From Laguncularia racemosa (taxonomy: Eukaryota > Streptophyta > Magnoliopsida > Myrtales > Combretaceae): a DNA stretch of 64,000 nucleotides. The position numbers and the translations under genes are program-made. Positions 1-11,429 of this stretch are shown here, in pieces. The first letter of the stretch is position 1; every line of letters starts with the position of its first letter. The stretch lies in the NCBI GenBank assembly GCA_037954665.1, contig JBBMOL010000082.1:1612001-1676000 (forward strand), read 5' to 3'. The notes beneath the pieces are model-generated. The model was given only the letters and a program-made list of their open reading frames with translations, had not been told where the DNA came from and searched no databases.

Positions 1-1917
1 GGTACAAGAGTAGCTTCAATGAATGACAATGTTAGTATGGCTCAGTTGACTGCTCAGATAGCTGCCCTCACCACTTAGGTAAGTAGACTCGCCTCTTCAA
101 ATTCTTTTAATGCTAATCCATCTTCTAGTTGTGAAATTTGCTTAGGACCTCACTCAGCTAGTGAGTGCATGGCTGGAAAGTCATCAGCTCCATCTAGTGG
201 AGAGCAGGTAAACTTTATAGGCAACTTCCAGAGAGGTACTCAAGGACCATATTCGAATACATAAAATCCTGGGTGGCACAATCATCCAAACTTCTCATGG
301 AGGAATGAGAATCAAGAACTTAAACCGCCCCCTGGATTTCCCAAACAAGCCTCTGCTCAGAATGCCTATTCTCAACAACAACCCACTCAGATGGAAGAGC
401 TCATGAGGAGCTACATGCAAAAGACTGACACCCTCCTGCAAAACCAACAAGCTTCTATTAGAAACTTAGAGGGTCAGCTCGGTCAAACTGCACAGCAGCT
501 AAGTACTAGACCCTCAGGGTCTTTGCCTAGCAAAACTGAGGAGAACACCCATCATGTCAATGCCATCATGCTAAGGAGTGGTAAGGAGGTGAAGAAAGTT
601 GAAAGGCAGGTAAAAATTAAAGAGAAAGATCCAGAGAAAGGTAAGCAGAAGGAGGAGGAACTCACATCCAAAACACCAGTGTTGCAGCCTTATGTTCCAC
701 CTATCCCCTTCCCAGGAAGACTCAAGCAGAGGGAGTTGGAAGCCTAGTTTGCCAGGTTTTGTGACATATTTAAAGGGCTTCAAATCAATATACCTCTCTT
801 AGAGGCCTTGAAGCAAATTCCATCTTATGCCAAATTCATGAAAGAGCTGCTCTCTAACAAAAGATCCATGGAGAGTGTTGAGAAAGTAATGCTTCTTGGC
901 GAGAGTTCAGCTATCATAGAGAAGAAATCTACTCAGCTACCTAGAAAGCTAAAAGATCAGGGAAGTTTCAATATCCCTTGCACCATTGGTAATATTGATT
1001 TTGAGAATGTTTTGATTGATTCTGGTGCAAGTATTAATTTAATGCCACTTTCATTTTTTAGGAAGCTTGGAATAGAGCCACAAAAGTGCAAGAGGAGACC
1101 AATCACTGTGCAGCTAGCTGATAAGAGCCTAAGGTTTTCCAAGGGTACAGTGGAGGATGTCTTAGTCAAGGTCGATAAATTCATATTTCCAGTGGACTTT
1201 GTCATACTGGATGTGGAAGAAGATGAGGACATTCCACTCATTTTAGGTAGACCATTCCTAGCCACAGGTCAAGCTCTAATTGATTTAGGACAAGGTAAGC
1301 TCACCCTTAGAGCACTAGATGACTAGGTAACATTTGATATGTATGATCCTGTGTTTTTGTCTAATGAGAAAGCAATGTATTCTAACATATCTGCTGAGGG
1401 TGAAATTACTAACAATGATGTGGAGGAAGATGTAGGGCAAACCATTCTTGAAGCTGTCTTGAATGAGATAGATGATTGGGGGGATGAGGATGAGCAAGAA
1501 AACAAAGGCTGTAAGCAAGTACCCCAGACTGAAAATGTTATTGCTTTTGAGAAGACAGACCACTATGAGAAGCTACCAGTGCCGACACTAATGCTCATGC
1601 AGACACTTGAACCTAATGTCTTTTCTAATCAATTGTTTGATTATGAGTGTTTGAATTCAGGAAATCCATGGCCTCACATTAATCCAGCGCCTATGACAAG
1701 AGAATTGCAGCAGCAGATTCAAGGCCAGTTGGATGAACATAGGGAAATCCTGGGGTGGTCAAGGGCAGACATCCGGCAGGTAAGTTTATTGATATCCACC
1801 TATAAAACATTGGTGGAAGCTGAAAAGAAGGGCACCATACCATGGAAGGAAGCTTGGAATCCAAATCTGAAGATGATGGTATTGAAGGAGTTGTTTAAAC
1901 TCCTTGATTTAAGCTGA
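1..1917 (+). pseudogene. gag-protease (plus RT stub) of element Z
   Basis: One frame runs through the whole stretch, broken only by in-frame stops at 76-78 (TAG), 262-264 (TAA), 745-747 (TAG) and 1324-1326 (TAG); I see no frameshift. The gag part has a zinc-knuckle-like CEICLGPHSASEC near 130-170, a proline-rich linker and the Athila-type segment NAIMLRSGKEV near 553-590. The aspartic protease is at about 960-1330, with active site DSGAS at 1018-1032 and the C-terminal ILGRPFLA near 1240. After 1700 the protein aligns loosely with the start of RT (GWSRADIR for GWTIADIK, then EAEKK, NPNLK, LLD) and stops. Upstream gag lies outside the window. Confidence 0.8.
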
Positions 1918-1955
1918 GATGACAAACCCTGATAGTCAGGCTGATGACTATAAAA

Positions 1956-1984
1956 CAAGCGCTCTATGGGAGGCAGCCCATATT
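1956..1984 (+). other. Post-pol conserved motif with hairpin (element Z)
   Basis: AGCGCT at 1958-1963 is followed by TATGGG-AGGCAG-CCCATA (1965-1982), a 6-bp stem. The same motif follows integrase in A (36347-36373), B (26838-26863) and E (57613-57637). In Z it comes directly after the RT stub, so it marks the right edge of the pol deletion. Confidence 0.7.
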
Positions 1985-2179
1985 TATGTTTACTTTATTT
2001 TGTTTTGTTGGTTTTCTTTTAATTGTTTTTAGGAAAATGCAAGGTGAATGTTCACAAGGACCAATCTCTCCAAGTTCAACTTTGATGGAATTTAAATATG
2101 GCTTCTACATGTTATACCAGGGGAGTACTAGTTCCTTTTTTCTTATTTCCTTCCTATTTTGTTATTTGCATTGATGTGA

Positions 2180-2220
2180 GACAGTGTGGATACTGTCTAT
2201 TCTTAAGTGTGGGGAAGGGA
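2180..2220 (+). other. Internal NGGA hairpin plus purine tract (element Z)
   Basis: GACAGTG-TGGA-TACTGTC (2180-2197) forms a 7-bp stem with one G-T pair and a TGGA loop. TTAAGTGTGGGGAAGGGA follows (2203-2220). The arrangement matches the terminal hairpin and polypurine tract at 3413-3451, and the internal modules of A, B and E, although the stem sequence differs. Confidence 0.7.
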
Positions 2221-2942
2221 ATGTAGGTATTAAAGTTGAGATGAGTATTGCCTGTTCTGTGCTTTGATGATCATACTCTTCCATTATCTTGAACTGTATT
2301 TGTCCCTGAGTTATCTGACAATTTTTAGGCCAATTTTTTTCAAAACTTTTGATGGAAATCTAGAGATTATACAAAAAATAAAAAAATAAAAATAAAATAA
2401 AAAATAAAGCCTGTTGCATCTGTTTATGATTTATTAAAAATAATAACTCATTATTATGCCCTACTCACCACTGTTGCGATTCTTGTACTTAGTTAAAATT
2501 AATAAATAAAATCTTTAGAAATCAAATTTACCTAGTTTTTAGCCTTATAATTTGAAGTTTAAGAGTCTATTGAGTCCTCTTGTGAAAGATAAACAGGTCT
2601 ACTTCGGGTCTCTTTTCTAGCTAGTGTGTCTTCTTGAAAGTTGCTTTGAAAGCTTTTCAACATCTAATAAAAGAGGTAAGGGAAACTCCTCACTTAGTGA
2701 TCCCTTATAAAAAAGTCTTAATTCTGTATAGCATTCAAATGAAATAAGTTGCATTACTCCAATGACTCAGGTAATTGAGTTAAGAGTATCCAAACTTGAA
2801 TGCTAGAGTGAGGGAGAGTTCGATGGGGTCCCTTTAAAACCTGGTCACTTGGGTGATGAGCCCGGGATGTGCCGAATCAGTGATCTCACTATAGCGATAA
2901 GGGCGGAGAAGCAAAAGTTCAATACACGAACTTATTTTATAG

Positions 2943-3000
2943 TAAAAAAAATAAAGAAAAAAAAGAAAAAAAAGAAAAAAAGAAAAAAGAAGAAGTAGAG
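2943..3000 (+). repeat. A/G-rich low-complexity tract
   Basis: About 58 bases are almost entirely purine, as runs of A broken by single G. The tract lies in the non-coding 3' region of element Z, between its two purine-tract modules. I assign it no function. Confidence 0.7.
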
Positions 3001-3412
3001 TTTTAGTGAATGCTCATCAACAAACTACAGGACTTATAATTAAAAGGGAGAAAATCTAGGAAAGGAATTGATACCATATGCTTTCATTTTATGTTGACTT
3101 GTTTAAAGAAGTGATGTAAAGGATCATATGCTTGCTAATTGCCAGTGAAGTTTAAATGGGTGTTTTTCCTTTAGGACTGAATATCTACTTTTGGAATAAG
3201 AATTCTTAGGTTAAACGCTTGGATTAAAGTTTTTTTCTCTAGATTAGTTGGTTAATTTTGAGTATAGTACTCTAATCACATATTCCCAGTTTGGTTTGAG
3301 TGGTGGGCATCACAAAGTAGTGAGTTAGAAGTAGAGATAACAGATGTTCAAGTTTGTATGATAATAAAAAAAAAAATTGTACTTTCTAGAATAGATTTCT
3401 TTCTGGTTTTAT

Positions 3413-3451
3413 TTTGCTTGAGGACAGGCAAAAGTTTAAGTGTAGGGGAGT
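3413..3451 (+). other. Terminal NGGA hairpin and polypurine tract (element Z)
   Basis: TTGCTTG-AGGA-CAGGCAA (3414-3431; one wobble pair) is followed by AAGTGTAGGGGAGT, which ends at 3451. The LTR terminus TGATAAAGG begins at 3452. A polypurine tract directly before the 3' LTR is the expected plus-strand primer site. Confidence 0.8.
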
Positions 3452-4862
3452 TGATAAAGGCATATTTTACTCATAATTCATTAAGCAATTTGCAAGTATT
3501 CATTATTGATTTTAGAGAAATCACAAGGAAATGGTACCTAATCATGTTTATTTTTATATTTCAGATGTTGAAGGACTTTGAGTTCAAAGCTTAATCAATT
3601 TGGAGAGATTGCATACAAATTGAAGCATGAAAAGATTGAAGGATGGCAAATGAGAGATTAAAGCCGCCGGCCTTTATGGCCGGCTTAAAGGAAGGCCGCC
3701 GGCCTTTATGGCCGGCTTAAAAGAAGGTTGCCGGCCTTGGACCGTTCTTGTTTTAATTGCATCTTCTCGCCTCCCCTTGCATATATATAGGTCTTATGTC
3801 GATTTAGAGAGGAACTTTTGTCAAATTTTAGTGTTCTTAGAGTAGTTTTAACCTAGCTTTAAGGGATAATTATGGAGATCAAATCTTGGAGAAAACTTTG
3901 TGATCTTCGTGGAGATTATCATCCTTTGTGAAGGATTTGTGGAGTTCCTTTCAATTAAGGTATTATTTGTATTGTTGAATTGGTGATTTCTGAACTTCAT
4001 TTCTGATATGCAATTCAAGCATTTGATCCAACCATTGAATATGATTTCTTTTACACGAATCTCCTTGAATCATAATCATGTCTTTATCTCCATGAATTGC
4101 TAAGTCTTTTCCTTGGGAAATTGGATGAAACCCTAGAATGTTAAAAGGATAATTGTAGCCATGTTATATGATTAGGAATTATTAGGATTATTCATGATTG
4201 CAATTCCTTTGATTTCAATTATAATTGGTCTTTGATTATAATTGTTAGAAATCCTTTTGATACGGGAGTTGATTAGGATTTGTTAGGAATTCTTAATTAG
4301 ATTGATTATCAATACGGGAGTTGAGATAATTGGTTTAATTAGAGTTTATGGTAGGCTCAATGCAATGTTTCTTGTTAATTAATCACTAAAGGATTAGGGT
4401 TAATTGATTTAGGGCATTAGTTGTTTGTAACATCGGGAGGTGTATGAACATAATTTTGATTCCTTGGTTAATTGGAGACGCGGAAGCCGACTAATTGATT
4501 TAAGGTTAACATCCTTAAAAAGGATTTTCTAAACTCACTTGAATAACCTTATAACCACTAGTTGATATAACATGGTAGCAGTTTAATTAATGGATCTAGG
4601 GTGAATTTTAATTTCCCGCGTTCATAATTGATAGATTCTTCATAAAATTCTCCTTGTTTGCTTTAAGTTAAATTTTTAGCTTAGACATTTCAAAGCCCCT
4701 CTTTAATCTCCTAGATATTGATAAGAATTGCCATAGGTCTAGTACTCTATTGGTTCCTCAAGGGATCGACAATCTTACTTTTCACCACTCTATTACTTGA
4801 TACGACCAGTGCACTTGCTGCAATTTACGCTCCCATTTTATATATACGTTCTGAGCGTATCA
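3452..4862 (+). repeat. 3' LTR of element Z
   Basis: The repeat starts TGATAAAGG right after the polypurine tract and ends GAGCGTATCA. At 1411 bp it is close to the roughly 1.54-kb LTR of related element A. It contains a tandem GCCGGC array (3663-3740), a TATATATA stretch near 3780, and the late-LTR segment CCTCAAGGGATCGAC that resembles the ends of the B and E LTRs. The partner LTR is outside the window. Confidence 0.8.
3663..3740 (+). repeat. 32-bp tandem repeat of GCCGGC palindromes
   Basis: Two full units and part of a third start at 3663, 3695 and 3727. Each unit contains GCCGCCGGCC ... GGCCGGC, so it can fold on itself. The array lies inside the Z LTR, just upstream of the TATA-like stretch. 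Confidence 0.85.
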
Positions 4863-6486
4863 AATGTGTGACGAAACCCAATACCAATACATTCGGAATT
4901 TGTTACCTAAGATGCGAAACACCCTCAAGTGGAAACCGTGACCCGTTGTCTATAAGCGAGATAAGAACCTTGGTATAATATGAAGACGCCACAATCGAGA
5001 TGAAACACCGATTGATAAGTCGGAATGAACGCCACGGAAATAAAATCCGATAAGTTCTAGGTTAGTTCTTTAAAGAACCAAGAGAAGGAATTCTCTCAAA
5101 AGTGTTTTCAAACTTTCAATGTTGTAAATCTATATTCTAACCCTAGGAGCTTTATATTAGGGTTTATAATTCGTAACAATAAAGCCCAAAACGACATAAC
5201 TTAGATAAGTTGCATAAAAATCAACAAAACAAACATGTAGGCCAGCGGCCTTAGAGCCGGCCTTGAGCCGATGTTGAAAATATACACGGCCGTGTACTTC
5301 TAGACGTGTATCTTTCTGTGGACTTTCTTGACTCCATATACGGCCGTGCCTTTTAGCCGGGTATATGATCGTGTATGATTCTGTGTAACCTTAAGACTCC
5401 TACACGGCCGTGCCTTGTAAAGACACGCCCTCTTCATCCCATATCCGTTATGACTTATACAAAAGCAAGGGCATTCCTATGGTTGTTCCAATCCTTTCCA
5501 ACTTCGTGATTGCTCCAATCCTTTCCAGCTTTGTGGACATCCATTATCAACCCGTTAAGTGCTTCCTTGAATCGTTTCGCTCGATTTCTTGTGATCGGTC
5601 CAGGTGGCACTTCAAGAGGATTCACATTCCATCTTCTGGCTTAGCTCCCATCATAGATCTCATCAAAAGGGATTGATCAAAAACCGTGATTTCCACTCTT
5701 CCTTCAATTCCAATGCACGCCAATAATAAAAGGATATTGAATTCAAGTACTAAAAGAACAATCAATCTTAAAAGGCAATTGTTCACGAAATACAATCACA
5801 AATATGTCCAAGAAACTTCAAATCCCCCCTAGATATGACTCACTAGAGAAGAAATGAAAAACAATAAAGAAAGAAATCGATATGACTCACAATTTCCCCT
5901 TATTGCACTCGTCACAATTCCAATTCTTGGGTTGAAATTGATAAGAGGATTAGAACTATTATGAACCCTAATTCTCACACGTGAAGTGCTAGTGTATGAT
6001 CTACAAAAATGGCCTCTTCAAACCCCACTTTAAGCAAGTATTTATACTTGCTACTCCTAGGGTTAGAAAATGGTCAAAATTACAAGTTTGCCACTTTTAA
6101 GGTGGCTAGTCCTAAATGAAAATTACAATCAAAATAAAAGTGTTCCACAATGATTACAACATAAATAGTCCATGCAAATGAAAAATATATAAAAGAAATT
6201 GGTCTTCAAGATGCCAGTCTTCTATAGGATTCGTCGGCCCAACTCACCGTCGGATCAGGTCGGTCCATGGATAAACCACAAGCTGAGTCTGAGGGAGTTT
6301 GTCCATTGCCCTATAAAATATGATAAGTGTGCCTGTCAGAAAACACAATATAAGAATAATAGAAAAGAGGTTAATTTATAAATAATTCCGGGGTCGATCA
6401 GCTCATAATGAACCCTAATCGCCAAAATTCGAATTCCTTTAGTTCTTGCCCTAATGATAGGTCTTGTCGGATTTTGATTCCTATCA
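4863..6486 (-). repeat. LTR fragment(s) I, minus orientation
   Basis: Read on the minus strand, 6486 starts TGATAGGAATCAAAATCC, the LTR start shared with C and G. It continues with the coding-like tail motif, the dyad TATA box (6033-6052) and the R/U5-like part down to about 5700. The stretch 4863-5700 is different: it carries GCCGGC (5233-5272) and ACACGG/CGTG (5283-5425) palindromes typical of the Athila-like LTRs here. It may be a chimera or a second insertion. Z probably inserted into it, and the far side lies outside the window. The internal junction near 5450-5700 is not resolved. Confidence 0.6.
6033..6052 (-). promoter_or_regulatory. Dyad TATA box in LTR I
   Basis: AGCAAGTAT-TT-ATACTTGCT is a perfect 9-bp inverted repeat around a TATAAATA box, read on the minus strand. 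It matches the C, D and G LTRs. Confidence 0.65.
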
Positions 6487-9006
6487 CTTGGTTTCTTGAA
6501 TAAAATGTAAGAGCTCTTTTATTTTTTATATTGTTTCAAGTGTAAAACAGAATGATTCAATTTGATGGTCAACTTATTTTGTATGGTCCTCTTACTAATT
6601 TTTATGTTGAGTTACTATTGGTCTCAACTATTATCAGCTTAGACTTGTGGTCCTTCACTCTTATAATTCATTAGTAAATCGATCCTGTATAATATACATT
6701 TGACATTTGGATGGAGTCTTGCTCAAATGAATTGTCTTACTACTATGGTATAGATAATAGTATGTTATGTATAAATTTGTTGACTCAACTCTAAAGCTTG
6801 TCCTTAACAATTATGAATTTGTAATGTTGACCTATACATGTTATATTGTAAACATAAGAAAACATAAATTTTCATCTGGTGATCTCTAATATTTCTCTTA
6901 AGTTGTTTTGCCTTACTTCCTTTTTATCATCACTTGATCATGTTTTCATTTTGCAGTTACCTTTTCCAATTTTAGTGGACAATATATTGGTTGCCATGCC
7001 TTCTAAGGTAGTTTTGCTAGATAATATTAACTTTTCTTAGAACTTTTGAGAATAGAACCCCTAAAGAAATTATGAATGTGTTTTGCGGGGGGTGGAACCT
7101 CAGGCACTTATCTTCCCACTTTATTCCATTTTTGTAGAGATAAATATATAATTCAATATTAGGCTTGAACTTCTTTTTTCGACTTTAATGTGTCAAGGTT
7201 AGTAGCATGCTACATGCCTTTTGAAGCTTGAAAAAGGATAGGTTACCTAATTTTTTTATGCACATTGTTCAATTATGCTTTGTAGTAATTGTCATTTCCT
7301 TTTATCCTTCTACACAACCACTTAATTTGCACCTCTTTTCAAATTGATGTTGGTTTTGACATTTGGATGAGACACTGTTGAAGTTGAGTTGGTTAATCAA
7401 ATTCTATACATTTAGAGTATCAAGTAACTAATAGTAGATTAAATTAAAATTCCATAGTTGCAAATTTGCTATTTTAACATCCAATTTTGCTATGGATGTG
7501 ACATTTTTCCTTTGTTTGGTCTAAATAGGACTAAGGTGACATACCAACTATTTTTTTTCTTTTATTTTTCCTTATTTTCTTGATAGGGTAATTGTTCTCT
7601 TTTCTTTCTTTAACCTTTTTTTCTTGAATTATAGGGAAGAGATTTAATGTATTTATTTATTTTTAATTGTCTTATGCATTGAATAAGATCCACCAGATGA
7701 ACACCTAACTTTTTTTTTTGTTTGTCTTACTAATTTTGATGTTAAGCTACAGTTGTTGGCCTTAAGGATTCTCATGGTAGCAAGTTCATGGCTACAAAGG
7801 AAAATAGAAGCCCCTAATGTATTTTAGCATCTTTTTGCACACTTGCTACTCAAAGTTGTGTTGACACATTTCAATGAGCAAAATTGGGCTAAATTGCAAC
7901 ATTAGTTTAATGCCTAATTGGAAATTCTACTATTTGAAGCAAAATTGTTGGATAGAGATTGTTTAATTCCTACTTACTAACGTGTAATATTCATTAAAGA
8001 TGTACTAGTGCCATGCTAGATTTCTAAAGGTGGTTAGATCACTTGCAAAAGAGAAGGAAATTAGACTATGGAGGCTACTGGAGCTTACTCCAACATCATA
8101 AGTGATTGATAATGTGTAGTTAAGAGAGTGAAGTGTAAAAAAAGTCTATTACTCGGTAGACCCAAATCCTTATTTATAGGGATTTAAGGCAATCTACATA
8201 CAAAAAGTGAATTAATGCCTAAGATCCTCTTTAGATATTATGAAGGGTGTATCTTTGAATAGCTCATTTCCTTATCTATATCATGCCTTCAAACTCATCC
8301 ATTTTAAGGATGTGTAAGACTGAATCTAACTGAAAGTTTGAACATGTGGATTGAATTTGGGTACTTTTGTGTTGAAGTGGTTTTTAAGAGGTTAGCCTAG
8401 GCTTATGGAGCCCTGATGAAGGTTTAAATGGGCTAAGATGAGCCTTGGGGGTCCATGCCCAAAAAGCTCCATTCGTAAACCCCACAAAATTCTAAAATGG
8501 GGTATAAATTGCTAGAGGAAATTTCTACGACATTTTTAAGAATCAATACAATATTTAACCCTATACCTAAGGACTAAGTTCAATAACCCCAAAATATTAT
8601 ACAAAAATCATAAATTGATCCCTAAAATGTAAAATAATATTTGGTGCCATAACAAAAATAAAATAAAATCTAAACCTTAAAATTGGAATTTAGAACCCTA
8701 TATGGACTTGTAAACCCTAAATCAACAATTCAAAGCCCAATTTTAATAGTAAACCCTAAAAATGATAAATTAAACTCCAAACTTAAATCCAAAACCAAAA
8801 TAATAATAATAACAATAATAATAAATTGAAAACCTAAACAGATTAACAAACTCTAAGGTCATAAGTAGGAACTGTCAAAGTTAAACTCAAGCTCAAAAAA
8901 CCCAAAATTTAACCTAAACGAAACTGAAATCTAAATAATGATAACTTATCCCCTAATCAACATAAAAGGCCTAGTAATTTAATTAAAACTAACCCCACTA
9001 ATTAAT
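6487..9006. other. Anonymous AT-rich DNA, no gene recognised
   Basis: No reading frame of note was found on either strand. There are poly-T runs, a short (AAT)n microsatellite near 8800-8823, and a TATTTATAGGG segment near 8172 that could be an old LTR promoter. An exon-like 51-nt stretch (6957-7007) is flanked by CAG and GT but has no partner I can find. This is probably decayed repeat or intergenic DNA. Confidence 0.5.
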
Positions 9007-9192
9007 CAAATTAGGTAAAGCAAGACTTGGAAAAATAATCCCCAAAACAACCCCACTAGTGGCATGATGAAAGAGGGACAAAAAGGCTAAATTGCATATC
9101 AAATTAGGCAAAGCAAGACTTGGAAAAATAATCCCCAAAACAACCCCACTAGTGGCATAATGAAAGAGGGATAAAAAGGCTAAATTGCATAC
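9007..9192 (+). repeat. Tandem duplication, period 93 bp
   Basis: Two consecutive units begin CAAATTAGG(T/C)AAAGCAAGAC and end GGCTAAATTGCATA. They differ at only a few positions (for example GCATGATG against GCATAATG). This is a recent local duplication in non-coding DNA. Confidence 0.85.
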
Positions 9193-10029
9193 ACCAAATG
9201 CTTAAAATAAAGGCCTAATTGACTTTTGAAAAATCCCTTAACTCAATCCTATTTAGTCCTCATTCATTTACAAGGAAACAAGTTAGAAAAATTGACCCAT
9301 TCCATCCTCTTTTCATGTCAGCCAAGCAGAGGACTAGAACATTAACACAACTTGATTCCAATCATTGCATGTACATTTAGGGAATTAGCAAATGACATAA
9401 GATGGCCTAAATTTTGGTATAACTAACCCCATTTGCAGATGAAGCATGGTGATTTGACTAGCCCATCCTTTTAACCAACATGCAAAGACATTACTCAATA
9501 AACACATTCTTTGACCTATGTAGAAGACCACCTAAACAAGCTACCTAAACTTCCATAAAACTCACCCATCCGCATGTGGAAATGGACACCATCCTTTTAA
9601 ATTTTTCCCCAACAGTTTACACTCCTAAAACATTGTCTAACACTCACTCAAAAATTAGAGCAAAATCACTCCAAACCGTAACACCCTCCTCCACAACCAA
9701 ACACCTTAGTTCAATGAGAACAACCAAGCATCAAATAATGCTAACCCAAGATCATTTCTAGATATTTTCTACACCATTTAGAAGATCATTCAAGGAGCCA
9801 AAGACGTTAGGAAAATCAGAATAAAAGTCCACACTACGAGGGAGCAAGAAGGTGAAGATTGGAGCCTTCCCAAGTTACATTTAAGCGTAGGATTCCAACT
9901 CTTTCTTGTAATTTTTTTTTCATGTAATATTTTTTTTGATCATGATAGAATAAGCTATCTCACCTTTTTTTTATGTTTAGAATGTAGCATAGGATATAAG
10001 TTGTAAAAGTAAACCCAAGATTAGGATCA
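9193..10029. other. Anonymous non-coding DNA
   Basis: No reading frame, primer site or terminal repeat was recognised. A 61-codon frame at 9576-9761 has no recognisable content and is treated as chance. Confidence 0.5.
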
Positions 10030-10760
10030 AGAATTGTAAGAAACCACCATTTAACGAGTTGTTCATGTTTAATTTTGAAGAGGCCTTATGTAAATCAAAT
10101 TTAGGGATATCATTGTAAATCACAATGATGAAATCCTCAATTGAATCACTAAATCAACTTAAAATACCAAGAGATTACAAATCTTCAATAATAAAAAACA
10201 AGGTTGTATTCGTCCTTCCCAACAAGGTGATCCACACCACAAAATGAAGCAAATTTGATGGTTAGAACTAATGTCAAAACCAATCAATTTTATAACATGA
10301 TAGAAAAATTTCAAATGAAATCAAAATCTGACCAAGAACAATCCTAATCAACCTTAGATATAACTCACTAATGATGAAAAGGAAATACAACAAAAAGGAA
10401 TTGATATTACTCACAATTTCTCTTTGTTGCAACTTACCACAATTTCAATTCTTGGTATTCAAAATTGATAAGAGCAACTTGGATTTTAGGAAAAACCTTA
10501 ACCTCACATGTGAAATGTGTTCTATTTCTGAAAATTTTGGCTCCCTCTCAAAACCTTACTTAAGCAAGTATTTATACTTGCTACCTTTAGGGTTAAAAAG
10601 TTCACAAAATTACATGTATACCACTTTTAGGGTGGCCAGTCCTAAAAGAAAATTACAAGAAAATGGAATTGTCCCAAAAGAAAGATTACAACTTAAATAG
10701 TCCAAAGAAACAATTACAAATACAAAAATAATAAGAATCCTCAAAGAGCCAATGCATCGA
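10030..10760 (-). repeat. Chromovirus-type LTR remnant, minus orientation
   Basis: The reverse complement contains the LTR landmarks of C, G and H: the CCACCCTAAAAGTGG-like segment, the dyad TATA box (10563-10582), an AAATTGTGG...GAG/TTGCAACAA segment, and TTGTGAGT..ATATCAAT before AGTGAGTTATATCTA. Neither terminus nor a target duplication could be fixed, so the limits are approximate. Confidence 0.6.
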
Positions 10761-11429
10761 GGCGATGTCAATTCAGTGGGTCATTAGATGAGAATATGAC
10801 GATGTCCCTTTGCGATCAACAAATGAAAATCATTTGGCATCCCATGGAGAAATATTATTGTACCTATAAGATTATTACTCAAATATTTATTAGATAAAAG
10901 AAATAAAGGTAAAACATGAGTGATTTAGATCGTCATCCAAACCGAGTTCTGTAACCATCTAGGTTGTTGGAAAAATTCCCTTGAAAACACCTAAAATTCT
11001 TGGACAAAAATTCTAGAATTTAAAAAAAAAAAATAGAACCTTCTCATGCCTAATAAAATTCCCAAATAAATTTCCAAGTGATTGGAATTAAATCTTTTAG
11101 AGTATTAGATCCAATTTGGCAAAGAGAGCTCTAAAATGAACCCAAACATTGCACACCCAAACTGTTTTGACCATAACTTAATTTTCTATAGATCAAACAA
11201 CCAAAATAACTTCATAAATGGAAAGAACACTTGAAAACCTTTAAAATGACTATAAGTACATGAAAAATGGACTTAAAATAAAAAATGTTATGATTAAACA
11301 TTAACACATTTAAAACCGAGGAAACCAACAAATTTACTAAAACCAATTGAAGTTGATATTCAACCTAAACTTATAGAATTATTGTTTATCTTACAAAGTG
11401 ACACATATTTTAAGGAAAACCTACTGTTA
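10761..11429. other. Anonymous AT-rich DNA
   Basis: No gene was found. Short poly-A runs occur near 11020. It may continue the flanking LTR remnants. Confidence 0.4.

Larger units (their letters stand above)
1..4862 (+). mobile_element. Element Z: Athila-like LTR retrotransposon, internally deleted, 5' end outside the window
   Basis: The order is gag-protease, a short RT stub, a post-pol motif, about 1.3 kb of non-coding DNA, a polypurine tract and a 3' LTR. The coding part matches element A of this window closely enough to call the two related families (Athila-type gag with the LRSGKE motif; protease with DSGASINLMP). RT, RNase H and integrase are absent. The right edge is the LTR terminus GCGTATCA at 4862. 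The left edge, 5' LTR and target duplication cannot be seen. Such a copy could move only with enzymes supplied by a relative. Confidence 0.85.

Noticed and set aside
1944..2174. 76-codon frame in Z as a small membrane protein
   Set aside because: It overlaps the post-pol motif and a T-rich stretch and is not shared with A, B or E.
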